Source: Amanita rubescens
Taxonomy: Eukaryota; Basidiomycota; Agaricomycetes; Agaricales; Amanitaceae
Direction: 5' to 3'
Length of the DNA stretch: 64,000 nt
Assembly: GCA_015039365.1 (NCBI GenBank)
Contig: WION01000002.1
Span: 1,116,001 to 1,180,000, forward strand
Shown piece after piece: positions 48,878 through 60,272 of this stretch. Made by a program: the position numbers and the translations under genes. A model generated the notes under the pieces. The model saw only the letters and a list, made by a program, of their open reading frames with translations, was not told the DNA's origin and ran no database searches. The first letter of the stretch is position 1, and the number at the start of each line of letters is the position of its first letter.

Positions 48878-50514
48878 ATGCTGCTCTCGAATCCTCAACT
48901 TCGCGTCCTTTCTTTACTTCTCACCCTCCCTTTAGCAGTCCTTGCTTCTACTTTACTCGATCACGATAACCACGCCCTTGTTCATGAACGCCTTGCTGAT
49001 ACATGGTATCAGGATTCCGACAGTCGCGTCCACGCTCTTTTTCCTCGAGATTCAGAGGACGTGACATATGTGCCAGTCGGATCGCCAGGTAAGATCCTTG
49101 AATTAATGCTTATCACTCGAACGTCGATAATGATAGCCTGAAGCTTGGTCGCAGGGTTTTCCTGGTCGGGACTACGACCCGTCCAAAGTGCCTCAGGCGT
49201 GGAAGGACGCAATGCAAGCAGCCATCAATGCCGGAAAGATACCTAATATTCCTCCTTCAAAAAACACGCCCGGGACGAATCCAGTCTATCCCGATGGATA
49301 CAACCCAAACAGTCCGCAAGTTTGTTCAGCCACCTACAAGTGTCGGGCACCCGGCGATTTATGGGATGCACCGAACGACGTGTTCGGCACTTCATTCGAC
49401 GACGGACCTCAAACCGTATGTTCAACCCCTTATTTCCGCACTCGCCCTTGAATTCTCACACTATTATAGTATACAACGACACTAGTCAACTTTCTGAGTT
49501 CTAAGAACGTTATTACGACACACTTTATGATTGGACTCAATATATTGGCCTATCCAAATCAATTCCTGCTGGCGTTTGACAAAGGCCACGACATTGCAGC
49601 GCATACATGGACACATCCGTACATGACTACGTTAAGTAACGAGCAAGTTTTGGCAGAGGTTTGTTAATCGTTTGGTAACGCTTCTCGTTGGTCTGATTTC
49701 CCAAGCTTGGCTGGTCTGTGCTTCTTATTCGCAACTCGACCGAGGGAAAAGTCCCCAAGTATTGGAGGCCTCCTTATGGTGATTGTGATAACCGGGTCAG
49801 AGCTATCGCCAAAGAGGTTAGTTGATGGGACTAGACCGGATATGTCACTCGTTTCTGAGGTTTGCCTAGGTCTTCAACCTCCAAACGGTGATGTGGAATC
49901 AGGAGTAAGTCATTAGATATTGCTAGATTAACAACGGTACTATCGTATTCAGTACAAGGGATTGGAGCCTGACGACGGGAGGTACAACCCCTGACAATGT
50001 CGAAAAGTCTATGCAATCCTGGCTATCTGGTAAGGCATATACCGGTTACTATGCTACACATATATTGACCACCATAGGCCCAAAATCCCCTGGCCTCATC
50101 ATCCTAGAACACGAATTGAGCGAAGCGAGTGTTGACGCCTTTATCAGAGCCTTTCCTATGATTGGGAGCTACGGCTGGCGTATCGAATCCGTCGCCCGAC
50201 TATTAGGCGGTTCAGCATATCAAGATACTGATAATCTTGGGTTTACAAATTCAGCGGCCGACGTATCTCATGATACTAACGCACCAGACCAACATCCTAA
50301 CAAAGCAGTCACAGGAAAATCTGCGGGGTAAGCCAAATTCTAAATTGCGCGTCGTGTTGTACATACTGCTTTCTTCTTTTCCGTACATAGTCCGATTTCA
50401 GCGCCTTACAGTTACAAGGCTTTCAGTAATTCAGCTTTTCGCCAAATTCCTGGGTTTTTCAGCGCTACCTTTTTCTCTGGGGTTTTATTTTTGGTTTTGG
50501 AACGACAATCTTAG
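48878..50514 (+). CDS. Chitin deacetylase (carbohydrate esterase family 4)
   Basis: Secreted or wall-bound enzyme that converts chitin to chitosan. Signal peptide [22 protein letters not shown]4 motifs: [11 protein letters not shown] (catalytic Asp and metal Asp), [14 protein letters not shown] (metal His pair), [29 protein letters not shown] and [10 protein letters not shown]. Seven introns keep phase. The tail contains a Ser/Asn-rich linker and ends in a hydrophobic stretch ([15 protein letters not shown]) before ERQS, so it may be GPI- or membrane-anchored; the last charged residues make a classical GPI signal uncertain. Stop at 50514. Confidence 0.88.
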
Positions 50515-50725
50515 CCCAGCATACACGGCAAGGGGGTTGTGATTAACATATTTGTTACAAGTTTCGAAGATGTACACACAAGATTACAAGGGTATATGTA
50601 CAATGGCTGTAAAGTTTAACTATGATCCAAAGAAACTACCACTAAAGAGCAGTGTCTATCAAAGTGGCGGGAATACAAAATGAATGATAAATAAAATCGT
50701 GCGGTCGTAGGGATGAGGTAGTATA

Positions 50726-53050
50726 TTAGGAGGACAAAAGAGGCCATTTGATTTTCAGCCCCTCGAGCCATCTCAAGTACAATAATTCCGCAATTGGAGA
50801 CCTACGCGTGGGCGAAGAGGGAGTTTCATCAGGTTTCGCAGCGGCCGTTGTAGGAGACGATGATGATGGGAGACCAGAAATGTCTTCTTGCACTTCTGTA
50901 ACAACTAGGCCTTTAGAGGTCATCTCACTTTTGCGTGTAATTCGCTTGTGAGGGAACAGTCCGCGAGTCGTATGGATATATTGACGGACAGATGCATTAC
51001 TGTGTTTAAGCAGTGTTAAGATCTGACAGTGGAAATTCATCCATGGCGCTTACTCGTTGATGCCTTGTAATATATCGATCATCATATTATAGGCAAGCTC
51101 CGGATTCACTTCTTTCAGATCAATGAACCCTCGCTGAAGCATACTTAATGACTCGATTTCTCGAGCGTCCATGTCATCGCGAATAGCCTAGAAAAAATGC
51201 AGTCGGTTGGAAAAGGGACTGTAGGCAACCGGCTCACTCACATTCTGCAACATGGGAACTATGACGTCGTCGATCATTGCTTTCCCGGCTTTAGCGCCTT
51301 CGTTTAGCGAACGATTAAATATTGAAGCCGTTGGCGAGACTGGACCACCGTCCTTGCGTATACTTCCAACGTATTCAGCGGAAAGCCTCAGTGACCCGAC
51401 AGGATCTACTTTCTTTACGGGACGTATTGTGTCCACGCCTGTCCCGAGATCAGCCTCATTAAGTACTGTACCCACTCCGTTCACATTGCTTCTCTCGGCG
51501 TAGGAGGCGCGACGTCGGGCCTTGACTGAACCTGTGTAAGCCGGCGGTGCCCCTGATGTGGAATTAAGTCCATCATCACCTTCGAGAAAAACTCGAGATA
51601 CCAGATGGGTCACCCTCTTCCATCATTACAAGTTCATCCATTCCCTTTGCTATCTCGGCTGAAATGTCTTTCACAATGACAGTGGAATGGCTCGCTGCGG
51701 GATTCATGACCAACCCATCCGAGCCCGACAACTGACTACCTTGCGTTGCCAGAACACTTTCGGTGATATGACTACTCTGTTCAGAACTTTGATATTGTTC
51801 GTCCTCGTCGGGGATCGTGGGTGGCATAATAATATCCCTGGCCATATTCCGAAGCGACCCCATTGCGGACGTAGACCTGACCGTATCAAAGCTCCAGTCG
51901 CTGCGCATCGTACCTGTCGTATCCCAGGTCATGGTATTTCTTACCGTGGGTACGGTGGAACCTTTAGGCGGATTACGTGTGCGCCATTCTTGATAGCGTT
52001 CAACGAGCTCTGTCAGATGTGATGTTTTCTTTGCTCCCCGTATGAAACGATGCTGAAGCAGTTCACTAGCCGAAGGTCTCTAACCCCCCATATCAAACCC
52101 AATTCGACGACTTGAATGAACTGACTCACAGAAGCAGGATCTTTAGTCAAACACAGCGACACAAATTCCTTAAACGTAGAGGAGAATGACCCATCAAGTG
52201 TGGGAGGTTTCGCTTTTGGTATAAGAAATAGAACTCGCATTGGGTGATATTCGGCAAGCGGTGGTTCTCCTTTGGCTAATTCCATAGCTGTGATACCGAG
52301 GCTCCACATATCTGCCTTGCTATCATAACCAGCTTGACGGATGACCTCCGGTGCCATCCAAAATGGAGTACCAACAAATGTGTGACGTAGGGTATTCGTA
52401 AGTTGGGCTGCAACACCAAAATCCGCCAATTTGACTTTGCCAGTCGCCGACAGAAGAACGTTTGCGGCTTTAATATCTCGATGAATAGTCCCTTCGCTAT
52501 GAAGGTAATCAAGGCCTAATAGCAACTCTCGACACACTATTGCTATGTGTGCTTCCGAGAAGACACCTGGTTTCAGTAGGTCAAGACAGGAGCCGCCGGC
52601 GAGGTACTCCATTATAATCCAGAGCTTGTAGTCCACGACGAAGGAACCATAGTAACGAGTGACATATTCTGAATCGCATTGGGCTAGATTTGCAATCTCT
52701 TGTTGAATTTCGGAAATATCGTCGTCGGTATCCTCCAAATCTAGGGCTACTATGAGTTACAATTTTGTTTGTACTGTTTTTAGGAACCCGCCTATTTGTT
52801 TGATGGCGACTATTTGCTTCGTCTCATTATGCATAGCCTTATAGACCGTCCCAAAGCTACCAGTGCCAAGCTTTTCTAAAAGAGTGTAGTGAGTTGCCGG
52901 GTTACCTCCGGGGGCCGGATAAGGTTCGCGGGGCCGTATTCTCTGTTCGACTTTAGGCGAAGGAGGTGGGGAGCGCGCAGATGATTTCGGCTGCAGAATA
53001 AAGCCATAGTTAGAACTTCCGTATAACCCTAGACGCGCAAGAAGCGACAT
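50726..53050 (-). CDS. STE20-family GCK kinase (Sid1/GCKIII-like), one apparent frameshift
   Basis: Ser/Thr kinase near Sid1 and mammalian MST3/4, which act upstream of NDR kinases. Start MSLLARLGLYGSSNYGFI (53050). Kinase motifs: LLEKLGTGSFGTVYKA, VAIKQI, DDISEIQQEIANLAQCDSEY, HRDIKAANVLL, DFGVAAQL, VGTPFWMAPEVI, RPSASELLQHRFIRG. The C-terminal part contains DELVMMEEGDPSGIS, then after a +1 shift at 51585-51595 (a run of five T on the coding strand) FLEGDDGLNSTSGAPPAYTG, ERSNVNGVGTVLNEADLGTG, and finally RSPIAELLYLRWLEGLKIKW, ending at 50726. Both halves are conserved, so the gene is real and the shift suspect. Confidence 0.87.
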
Positions 53051-53430
53051 GAAGGTAAAGGACAGGCAGCAAGGGTCGTGCTCTTGCCTGGTTGCAAGGA
53101 CAGTTATTAAAAACCACACGTGCAGAGTGCGCGCCTCACAGGTGTGCCTCGAAGCTATGATTAGGTAGTACAACTGATGGATGGCTCACCATATTTCAAA
53201 TTGTATGATGGGTATATGGGTGAGAAGAGAGAGAAGTGAAGAATCGTGTAATAAAATCGTCAATCAAAATAGATAATACAAAAAATATCAGGATACAGGA
53301 GTTGCAGCTAGTGGAAGGCAAGAAAGGCGGTGATGAGAGTATGGAAAACGTTGAGGGCTTCTTTTCTCGGGTGCACATAAATGCTTGTATTACGTAGTCG
53401 CACTGCATGTACATATCCGGTAATACCGTC

Positions 53431-53973
53431 TCATGCCTTCACTGCATATTTCCGTATCGGGAAGTTCTGCTCCTTCTTCTTCTGTCGCTCCGTTTTCAAT
53501 GACTGCTCGTGCTGGATTGCAATCCATTAACGTACATCTCAGATAGTAGATTCTATCGACATACCTTTGTAAGACGACGTCTAATAGCCCGTGTCTTCTT
53601 CGTTCGTAGGTCAAGAGGAAGATACTGTTTTTTCTTGTAGTATTCGCGCAGATTTTGGCGGGCCTTTTGGTTCATGACCGTCAATACACGAGCGATAGAT
53701 TTGCGGACAGTAGCGCTGCATTTTTTATGGTGAACAAATGATAGATGATCACATTCCATTCCAACGCACATTTTTGTAAGTTTGGATGCTGAGCCACCTG
53801 CAATCCTCTGTACCCGCAGTTGGAGGAGCTCCTGCTTCAATTCCAGTAGCTGCTTGTTCAAGTCATTCTTTGACCTATATGTTCAGTCAAGGAACCTTCA
53901 ATACAACAATTCCATCTATGTGCCACGGTACGCACTTGGACTGTAGCTCGTACGCTTTGACTTTGCCGGGCAT
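53431..53973 (-). CDS. RPL35: 60S ribosomal protein L35 (uL29)
   Basis: Ribosomal protein at the polypeptide exit tunnel. Start [13 protein letters not shown] (53973), then [74 protein letters not shown] and a basic tail ending [11 protein letters not shown] at 53431. Three short introns keep phase. Length (about 125 aa) is normal. A frame-clean, highly expressed gene like this is a good control for sequence quality in this part of the window. Confidence 0.93.
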
Positions 53974-54188
53974 TTTGTCGAGGGTGTCTAACAGCAATGC
54001 GTCAGCATCCCTGTCAGAAAACCATGGCACAAAACAATCTCGGGAACGAGACCTCGCAATTAACAGAGACTCACCTTGAGGGTCGTTATTGCACCGTCCG
54101 CGTCACGTTGAGAGATCTGGGTGGTGAACCTTATTTGTATAACTGTACATTACATTCACACGGTCACATCATCTTATCTGATAGACAA

Positions 54189-55462
54189 CTATGGCAATCC
54201 AACACTCTTCACCAACTCGTCAAATTTCACCAGCTTCCCTCCAAAAATGTCGAGAGAGCTAGACTTGTTTCAATGCCACCTTATCAATAGTGCACTTGGC
54301 GTGCTCACCTCCCATACGTCAGATCAACACGACCATTCGACAACGACTGAACCAGCTCAAGGTCATCTAAAGCTACAGAACGTCACAATACTTGTTTGAA
54401 CACCGATTCGTTACAACGCACATTTTGCACCACCTGCATACGTTGTCGGGATAGTCACCCATTCGCCTAATTCTGTTCACAATGTCAGCGTTCGTGACCG
54501 TAAAGACTGATAGCACTCACTAGCAACCAATGCTTCGTCGATACCCTGGCAAAGCCCCTCGACATCAGCTGCATGGATGAGGAACTCGCTACGAGACCTT
54601 GAACCACGTGCATCGCGTCAGACATTGGAATTACCTGCAATGTTGTGATAGACGATCTAGTGATTCTTTTGACGAACGTCATATGAAACGCCCTCCTTCT
54701 TGAATCGGATTTTTACCTTTGTTGACCTCCATATCAGTTATGTCTTGCCATTTGTTCATGGCTATCATCCATTTGTCTCCACGACGGCGACAGCTAGGCA
54801 GTTCTCGTTATTGTGAAATGAACGCATAGCAGGATTATTTCAGACCTTACATCGACCACGAGCCTATCTTTGCCTACGATAGAAGACATCCTCTCTAGTC
54901 TTTCCGCTGAAAACTTTGCATTAGGGAATAGATAGGAAGTAACGATAACCTATACCATCACCCATAAATCAATCAGTGTACTGGCGGTCGACACTTGTAG
55001 CATATATACCTTGCTCGCGCCGGCATCGAGCCATTCCTTCGCATTTTTGTCTGTAATTCCGCCGCCTATCTGCAGCCCACCTGCCGGTTCCATGAATTAC
55101 TGCCTAGAAGCCGTTCACTTTGCTTACCTGGCCACTCCCTCAGCGCTTCTTTCGCTGCCTCGTCATTTCCGGGGCCTAACTTAATAACATGCCCCCCTTT
55201 GAGATCGTGTTGTCTGTACAGACGCGAGAACTCCGCTGCGGACTGACTAGATTTAAAAGTTCGATGTCAATATATGCTCGTTGCAAACCGCCAGTACAAG
55301 CCTTGAAACGAAATTCGTCTTGAGTGTGCTTGATTCGTCAGAGAGTGTGCCACCAACTATTTGCTTCACTTGGCCGTTGTGTAGATCAATGCAGGGCCTG
55401 AAGACAGTGCGACGATCCAAAACCATACTCGATGGTGTAGGATGCACGATCTTTGCTGCCAA
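54189..55462 (-). CDS. HIS6: HIS6: ProFAR (BBMII) isomerase of histidine biosynthesis
   Basis: Phosphoribosylformimino-AICAR-P isomerase, fourth step of the histidine pathway. Start [20 protein letters not shown] (55462), then [17 protein letters not shown] with the catalytic aspartate, [90 protein letters not shown] and [16 protein letters not shown], ending VKSVGLP at 54189. At least seven introns. The first (55247-55301) must start with GC to join KTNFVS to [11 protein letters not shown]. No frame break found. Confidence 0.88.
55247..55301 (-). other. Probable GC-AG intron in HIS6
   Basis: 55 nt, donor GCTTGT after AG, acceptor TCTAG. A GT donor lies six bases inside but gives the wrong phase. 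Confidence 0.6.
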
Positions 55463-55526
55463 ACAATTGTACTTCTTGAGACTTCTTAGTTCTTGACATA
55501 TGGTATTTACTCAATGGCAATGGTAT

Positions 55527-57604
55527 CTAATACTCCATCGAGCGTTCCATGATCCTTGTTAGATATTCTCTACCGTCTGAACCAACAATATCGCCAATTC
55601 CGGGTGCCAAATCCAGCACGCGTCTCTGCGGAAGAGTCCCTTCGACAAGCCTTCCAATGTCGCCAGTTGTATATCTAGCATAACAAATCAAGTTTCGGTA
55701 AGGTCCAGAAAATGAAGCTACATACCCAACAGCTTTTAGACCACGCGGAACACCCAATCCATCAAGGAAACGGGCGATTGATTCGTACAAATGAGCGCCT
55801 ATCTCACTGTCGGGTATTTTGGTGATCGAAGGATCGGTCAAGGAAGTGCCATTGAAAATGGCAAGGGCTTGTCGATGCCGATCAGGTGAAGACGGAGCAG
55901 TGAATTGGAAGACTATAAAGAGTTTGAACTATTTCTGACGCATGAGTTCGAATACGACCTACCCGCAGGACCAGTCAATGCAACACTAAGACATTATTCA
56001 GGAATCAAGCGGTCGCAATATAGACAGGTAACCCACCTGACTCCATGAGGGATGATCGGTAAGTCGGTCACATAGCCCGGGTGCCTGTACTTAGGGCCCT
56101 TCTTATTCAGACCCGATATCTGCACTGACATTCAGGTGGATATCACAGTCATACAAAAGGAAGCCTACAGGGTAGCTCATGCCGTGACATAAGTGTACAC
56201 CGGCGTTGCCAAAACCTATACCCGCAAATGATGCTGCAAGCCTGCATGACGAATAGTAGGGGTAACAGATACGTTACATCTTCACTTACAACATTTGTCG
56301 CCTTGCCTCTCCGTCTTCAGGATCTTTGGCGATACGGGGCAAGTATTTCACGGTTGTCCGCAATGCCCATAAGGAGAATATGTCGGCAACGGGATTGCTT
56401 CCTTGGTAAGCAGGTCGAAGGATAGGATTAGCCGGTCGGGGTGTGCGTTCCGTGTATCTGCCCGTTCATCAATAACGTTGCGAGCAACACGAGCACAAAC
56501 GTACGGAATAGCGGTATAACTCTCCATGCTATGGAATAGCACGTCCAAACCAGCACTGATGTGAACGGCCGTTGGACACGATTCGGTATTGTGGGTATCC
56601 TGGTTACATGGGGTCAGCCGGTAATGCAAGCGTGAGTCGGCATACATACAACGATGCCCAGCACCGGCTTCATGGCACGATTTGCAATACCAGTCTTGAA
56701 AGATTTGGATGTTATGTCAAGAATAGCCGTCCCGGTCGTCTCGGAGCCGGTTCCCGCGGTGGTCGGAACAGCGATGAGGGGCTTGAGAGCTTGGGATATC
56801 GGCAACCCTTTACCAACAGGGGCGTTGATAAAATCGAAGAGGTCAGCATCCTTATAAACAGAGAACCTGTAAAACAGTATGTGCGAAAACATGGGGCACG
56901 AGGGGTTCGTCATACAAATTAGCTGCTTTTGCTGTGTCGATGACACTTCCACCGCCAATTCTACACGCCTTATATTAGAAAAACGATGTAAGATATATGG
57001 ACCACACTTACGCTAAGAAATGACTAAAGTCGTGCATTCTAGCCCAAGCTATGGCATTACGCCAGCTTTCTTCGGTGGGTTCAGCAACGACCTGGTCATA
57101 TATTTCAAACGGCAGATCTGTCTCTGCTTCAAGGGCCGCTATGGCCTGGGTACCTCGACATCAAGGCGATGCCAAGCCTAGAGCCTAAAGACCACTCACG
57201 GTCTTCATCGGACGCATTTTCGCGACGTTCGGGTCTGTAAACACAGCTACCTGACGCAAAATGTTCAGGAGACATAAAAAAGAGAAGGGAAAATAATCCC
57301 ACCTTTCGCGCTTTCATATTCTTAAGATCCATACCAACCTCAGCTGTAACGCCATCCCCGAATCTCAGATTGGACGCAGCCACCTGGTAAAATTATCCAT
57401 ACATCGTTGGGAATGAACAAGGCAGGCACTCACCTCGAATGCATACTCTTTCTGAACTGCGTGAACTGGGGTCGCAAGACTTCTCAACTGATTGATAGCC
57501 TGCACTTGACCATGTCCATGTGAATGACTACCATGGCAAGGGCACACAGAGTGTTGAGAAGCGTTAATAAGTCGAAGAATGGTGTTTCTTGAGGCAGAAG
57601 ACAT
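55527..57604 (-). CDS. Hydroxyacid-oxoacid transhydrogenase (ADHFE1-like iron alcohol dehydrogenase)
   Basis: Mitochondrial enzyme that oxidises 4-hydroxybutyrate with 2-oxoglutarate as acceptor. Start [20 protein letters not shown] (57604), a likely targeting peptide with a His/Gly-rich stretch. Then [23 protein letters not shown] text, [112 protein letters not shown] and [20 protein letters not shown]; ends [10 protein letters not shown] at 55527. The metal-binding histidines sit in DVLFHS, HLCHG and IIPHG. Around an intron end at 56446-56461 one extra base must be skipped to reach YTERTPRP. Otherwise in frame. Confidence 0.87.
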
Positions 57605-57953
57605 GGTTGTGTTGGTTGTAGAAACGGATCTCCGCAGGTTATATGTAAATGCGGGGAAGGTCCGAACGGGTCGCGTGTCCGTATTTGGCAATTACTGGCT
57701 ACCTACAATTCCACGACGAGATGACCCGACAATCGATCAATATTGAATATTGGGAGCATTTTCACGAACATGAGAGTCTTTTGCGCTAGGATGAACCCCA
57801 TTAGTGTATGCTGACATGGCATACTTATGTGACCATCAATGCAAAGTCTATACATAACCTTATAAACTGACATAAACGCAAACAACACTTTTTCTCGTCA
57901 CCTCACTGAGTCCTTTCGTTTTATCGTCGTTCTTTACTTCTCTTCGGTCCCTC
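57605..57953. promoter_or_regulatory. Divergent promoter region
   Basis: Between the transhydrogenase and aspartic protease starts. AT-rich words near 57850-57870 (CATAACC, TTATAAAC) resemble a TATA element for the plus-strand gene. No coding signal. Confidence 0.35.
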
Positions 57954-60138
57954 ATGAACATTTTGATACCCATCCTCCAAGGTCTTTTTTTTACATCGAT
58001 CTTGGGCACGGCTCATAGAGTATCCCTCGAGCGGATCAAGATTCCACGTCCATCATTACAGCGGAGAGATACGACGGCTCCCCAAAATACTTCTGACAAC
58101 ACGCTGAGTTTGACGTGGGCGCATTCCTTTCAAGTCCAAGCTGCCTTTCTGACTGCATCGTTAGTGATGTTCAGGACCTTCTATATCTCATTAACGTAGG
58201 TTCCCTTGTCCTTTGTCGAATTGCCCATTCACGTCCAGGTGTCATTGCTCTATCTAGGTGAATGTTGGCGGCAACAGTACGTCAAGAATTGCGATAAGAC
58301 GTCCGATAGACTAAGCTAAAGAAACAAATTAGATTATCCTGTCCAGCTGGACACTGGGTCTTCGGACTTGTGGGTTAAGAACAATTCGTCAGCACCTCTC
58401 CCTGGCGTTACGACGACGGTAATGTGATGTTCCTTGTTGTGTCTGCCAGCGTGGACTTATCATTACGTTAGTCAACATCACTCAACATAACGGTTTGCGC
58501 TATATTTAAAGTTATTGGCTTGGACTGATAGCCTCAAAAAATTAGTATGCTGCCGGATGGGCGGCTGGTTACATCGCATATGCTCCAGTAACTCTCGCCG
58601 GGTAAGAAGTTTGACCTTTGCCACCCGCGGTGTTAACTTGCCTCAGATTATCGGTACCCAACCAGGCCTTTCTTGAAGCGAATTCCGTTAACAGTTCAGC
58701 CATTAGTTATGGAGCGAGAGGGATTGTAGGGCTGGGTTTCACATCGTTATCATCTATCGATGCCGAAGGCAATGGGACCCATTCAAGCGCTGATCGTAGT
58801 CTACTCTATAACCTGTTCCAAGTTAATCCTTCGGAGCCAAACTTCATTGGATTCATATTGCAACAGAACAGTTCGGGTGGTTCTCAGCTAGCCAGCTTTT
58901 CTGATAGGTGAGCCCATATTTTTTTTGCTTGCAACCCACAAGTCGAATTCTTGTGTTCCTAAGGCAAATACGAGGCCGGATACGAGGAGATTACCAATCA
59001 AACCGCAATACCAACTTGGCCCGTTAAATCACCGAGCAGGTGGACAATTCTCTTAGACGCAATCATAGTTGGGGACAGTGTCACGGTGCCTTCAACATCT
59101 GTCCTTGATGCGCCAACCAACAAGGCTGTCGTGCTGTTAGATAGTGGTTCATCATATACGTACGTGTCATGTCGAAATCTTTGCTGTTTTCACTCACCAC
59201 TTTGATAGCTATGGACCTAAGGAGCTAGTAGATGCGATATATAGTAATGTGACCGGCGCAGAATTCAGCGACCAATTGGGTCAATGGATCGTGCCCTGCT
59301 CATACGAGATTGACATGGCTTTGCAATTCGGGTAATATTAACTATAACGTATACTGTCTGATGATCTAACTTTTCAGAACAGCGGTCAAATATTTCCACT
59401 CAATCCACTCGATGTTAGCATTTCTGTGCCCGGAGATACTTCGACGTGTGTCGGATCATTTATGCCTGGCTCGTTCTCCACCGAAACAGGCCAATTGTAA
59501 GCCGTTTAACCCTCTCTCGAGAGTTCAACTAATACCTGTGTTCAAGTGACTTTTTAATTGGCGACAATTTCTTACGATCCGTTTACGCAGTTTATGATTT
59601 CGGCGACTTCGACTCAACAGGCGCCATGGGCAACCCGCACATGCAGATGCTTTCAATAATTAACCCAGATCAGGCGTCCGTGGAATTTCACAGCGAACGG
59701 GGAGGGTCACCTAACGCTAATATCACCTACGTTGGTCTCTCGGGAACAGCAATTCAGCCAGTATATGCACTATCACAGGATGTTACTAACTCTCTCCAGA
59801 CCATCAGCAAGTTAGTCCCCGTTATGTTGGCTGTCGTTGCATTCAACGCCTTGGTCTTGGTCGCGCTAATAATCGGAGGCATCGTCTATCTGTGTAGGCG
59901 CCGTAGTAGGAAGAATAATCCTCGTACCCGACAAAACAGGGGCAGGCAGAGTCCGATGCCTATGAACCCCGTGAATAGCTATATTGCTGGAGTTGATGCT
60001 GCGCAACAAGCGCACCGATACGAACCAGTATCGATGGCCCTAACGGAAGATACCCTTTGGGCACCGCCCTCACCTGCATTTCGCAAGTTTGATGATGGTG
60101 CTGGGGGCTCAATGGATAGGCCCAAGTCCTATGCTTGA
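57954..60138 (+). CDS. Pepsin-like aspartic protease (A1) with C-terminal membrane anchor
   Basis: Secreted or surface protease. Signal peptide MNILIPILQGLFFTSILGTA. First active site YPVQLDTGSSDLWV; second AVVLLDSGSSYTYGP. A 21-nt microexon (58472-58492) encodes STSLNIT and joins to YAAGWAAGYIAYAPV in frame. Later blocks: GIVGLGFTSLSSIDAEGN, CSYEIDMALQFGGQIFPL, CVGSFMPGSF, FLIGDNFLRSVYAVYDF. After residue TNSLQTISK a transmembrane helix (VPVMLAVVAFNALVLVALII) and a basic cytosolic tail follow, ending DRPKSYA at 60138. One +1 skip is needed next to an intron end at 58963-58970 (FSDR to KYEAGYEEI). Anchoring places it at the plasma membrane or endomembranes. Confidence 0.83.
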
Positions 60139-60272
60139 ATGTTTTCTAGGTTTATGTTCCAGGGACTATATATCGATATATCCAGGCTATGAGTATTGTA
60201 TCTGCTGTCAATTACGTGGACCTTAGGGAATGCTGTTTGGTAATGTAAATTAAGCCTCTTCGCGGAGGCATC

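Noticed and set aside
58100..58200. Apparent frame break near the start of the aspartic protease
   Set aside because: An intron of about 50 nt (donor GTGGGC, acceptor GTTAG) joins TLSLT to DVQDLLYLIN in phase.
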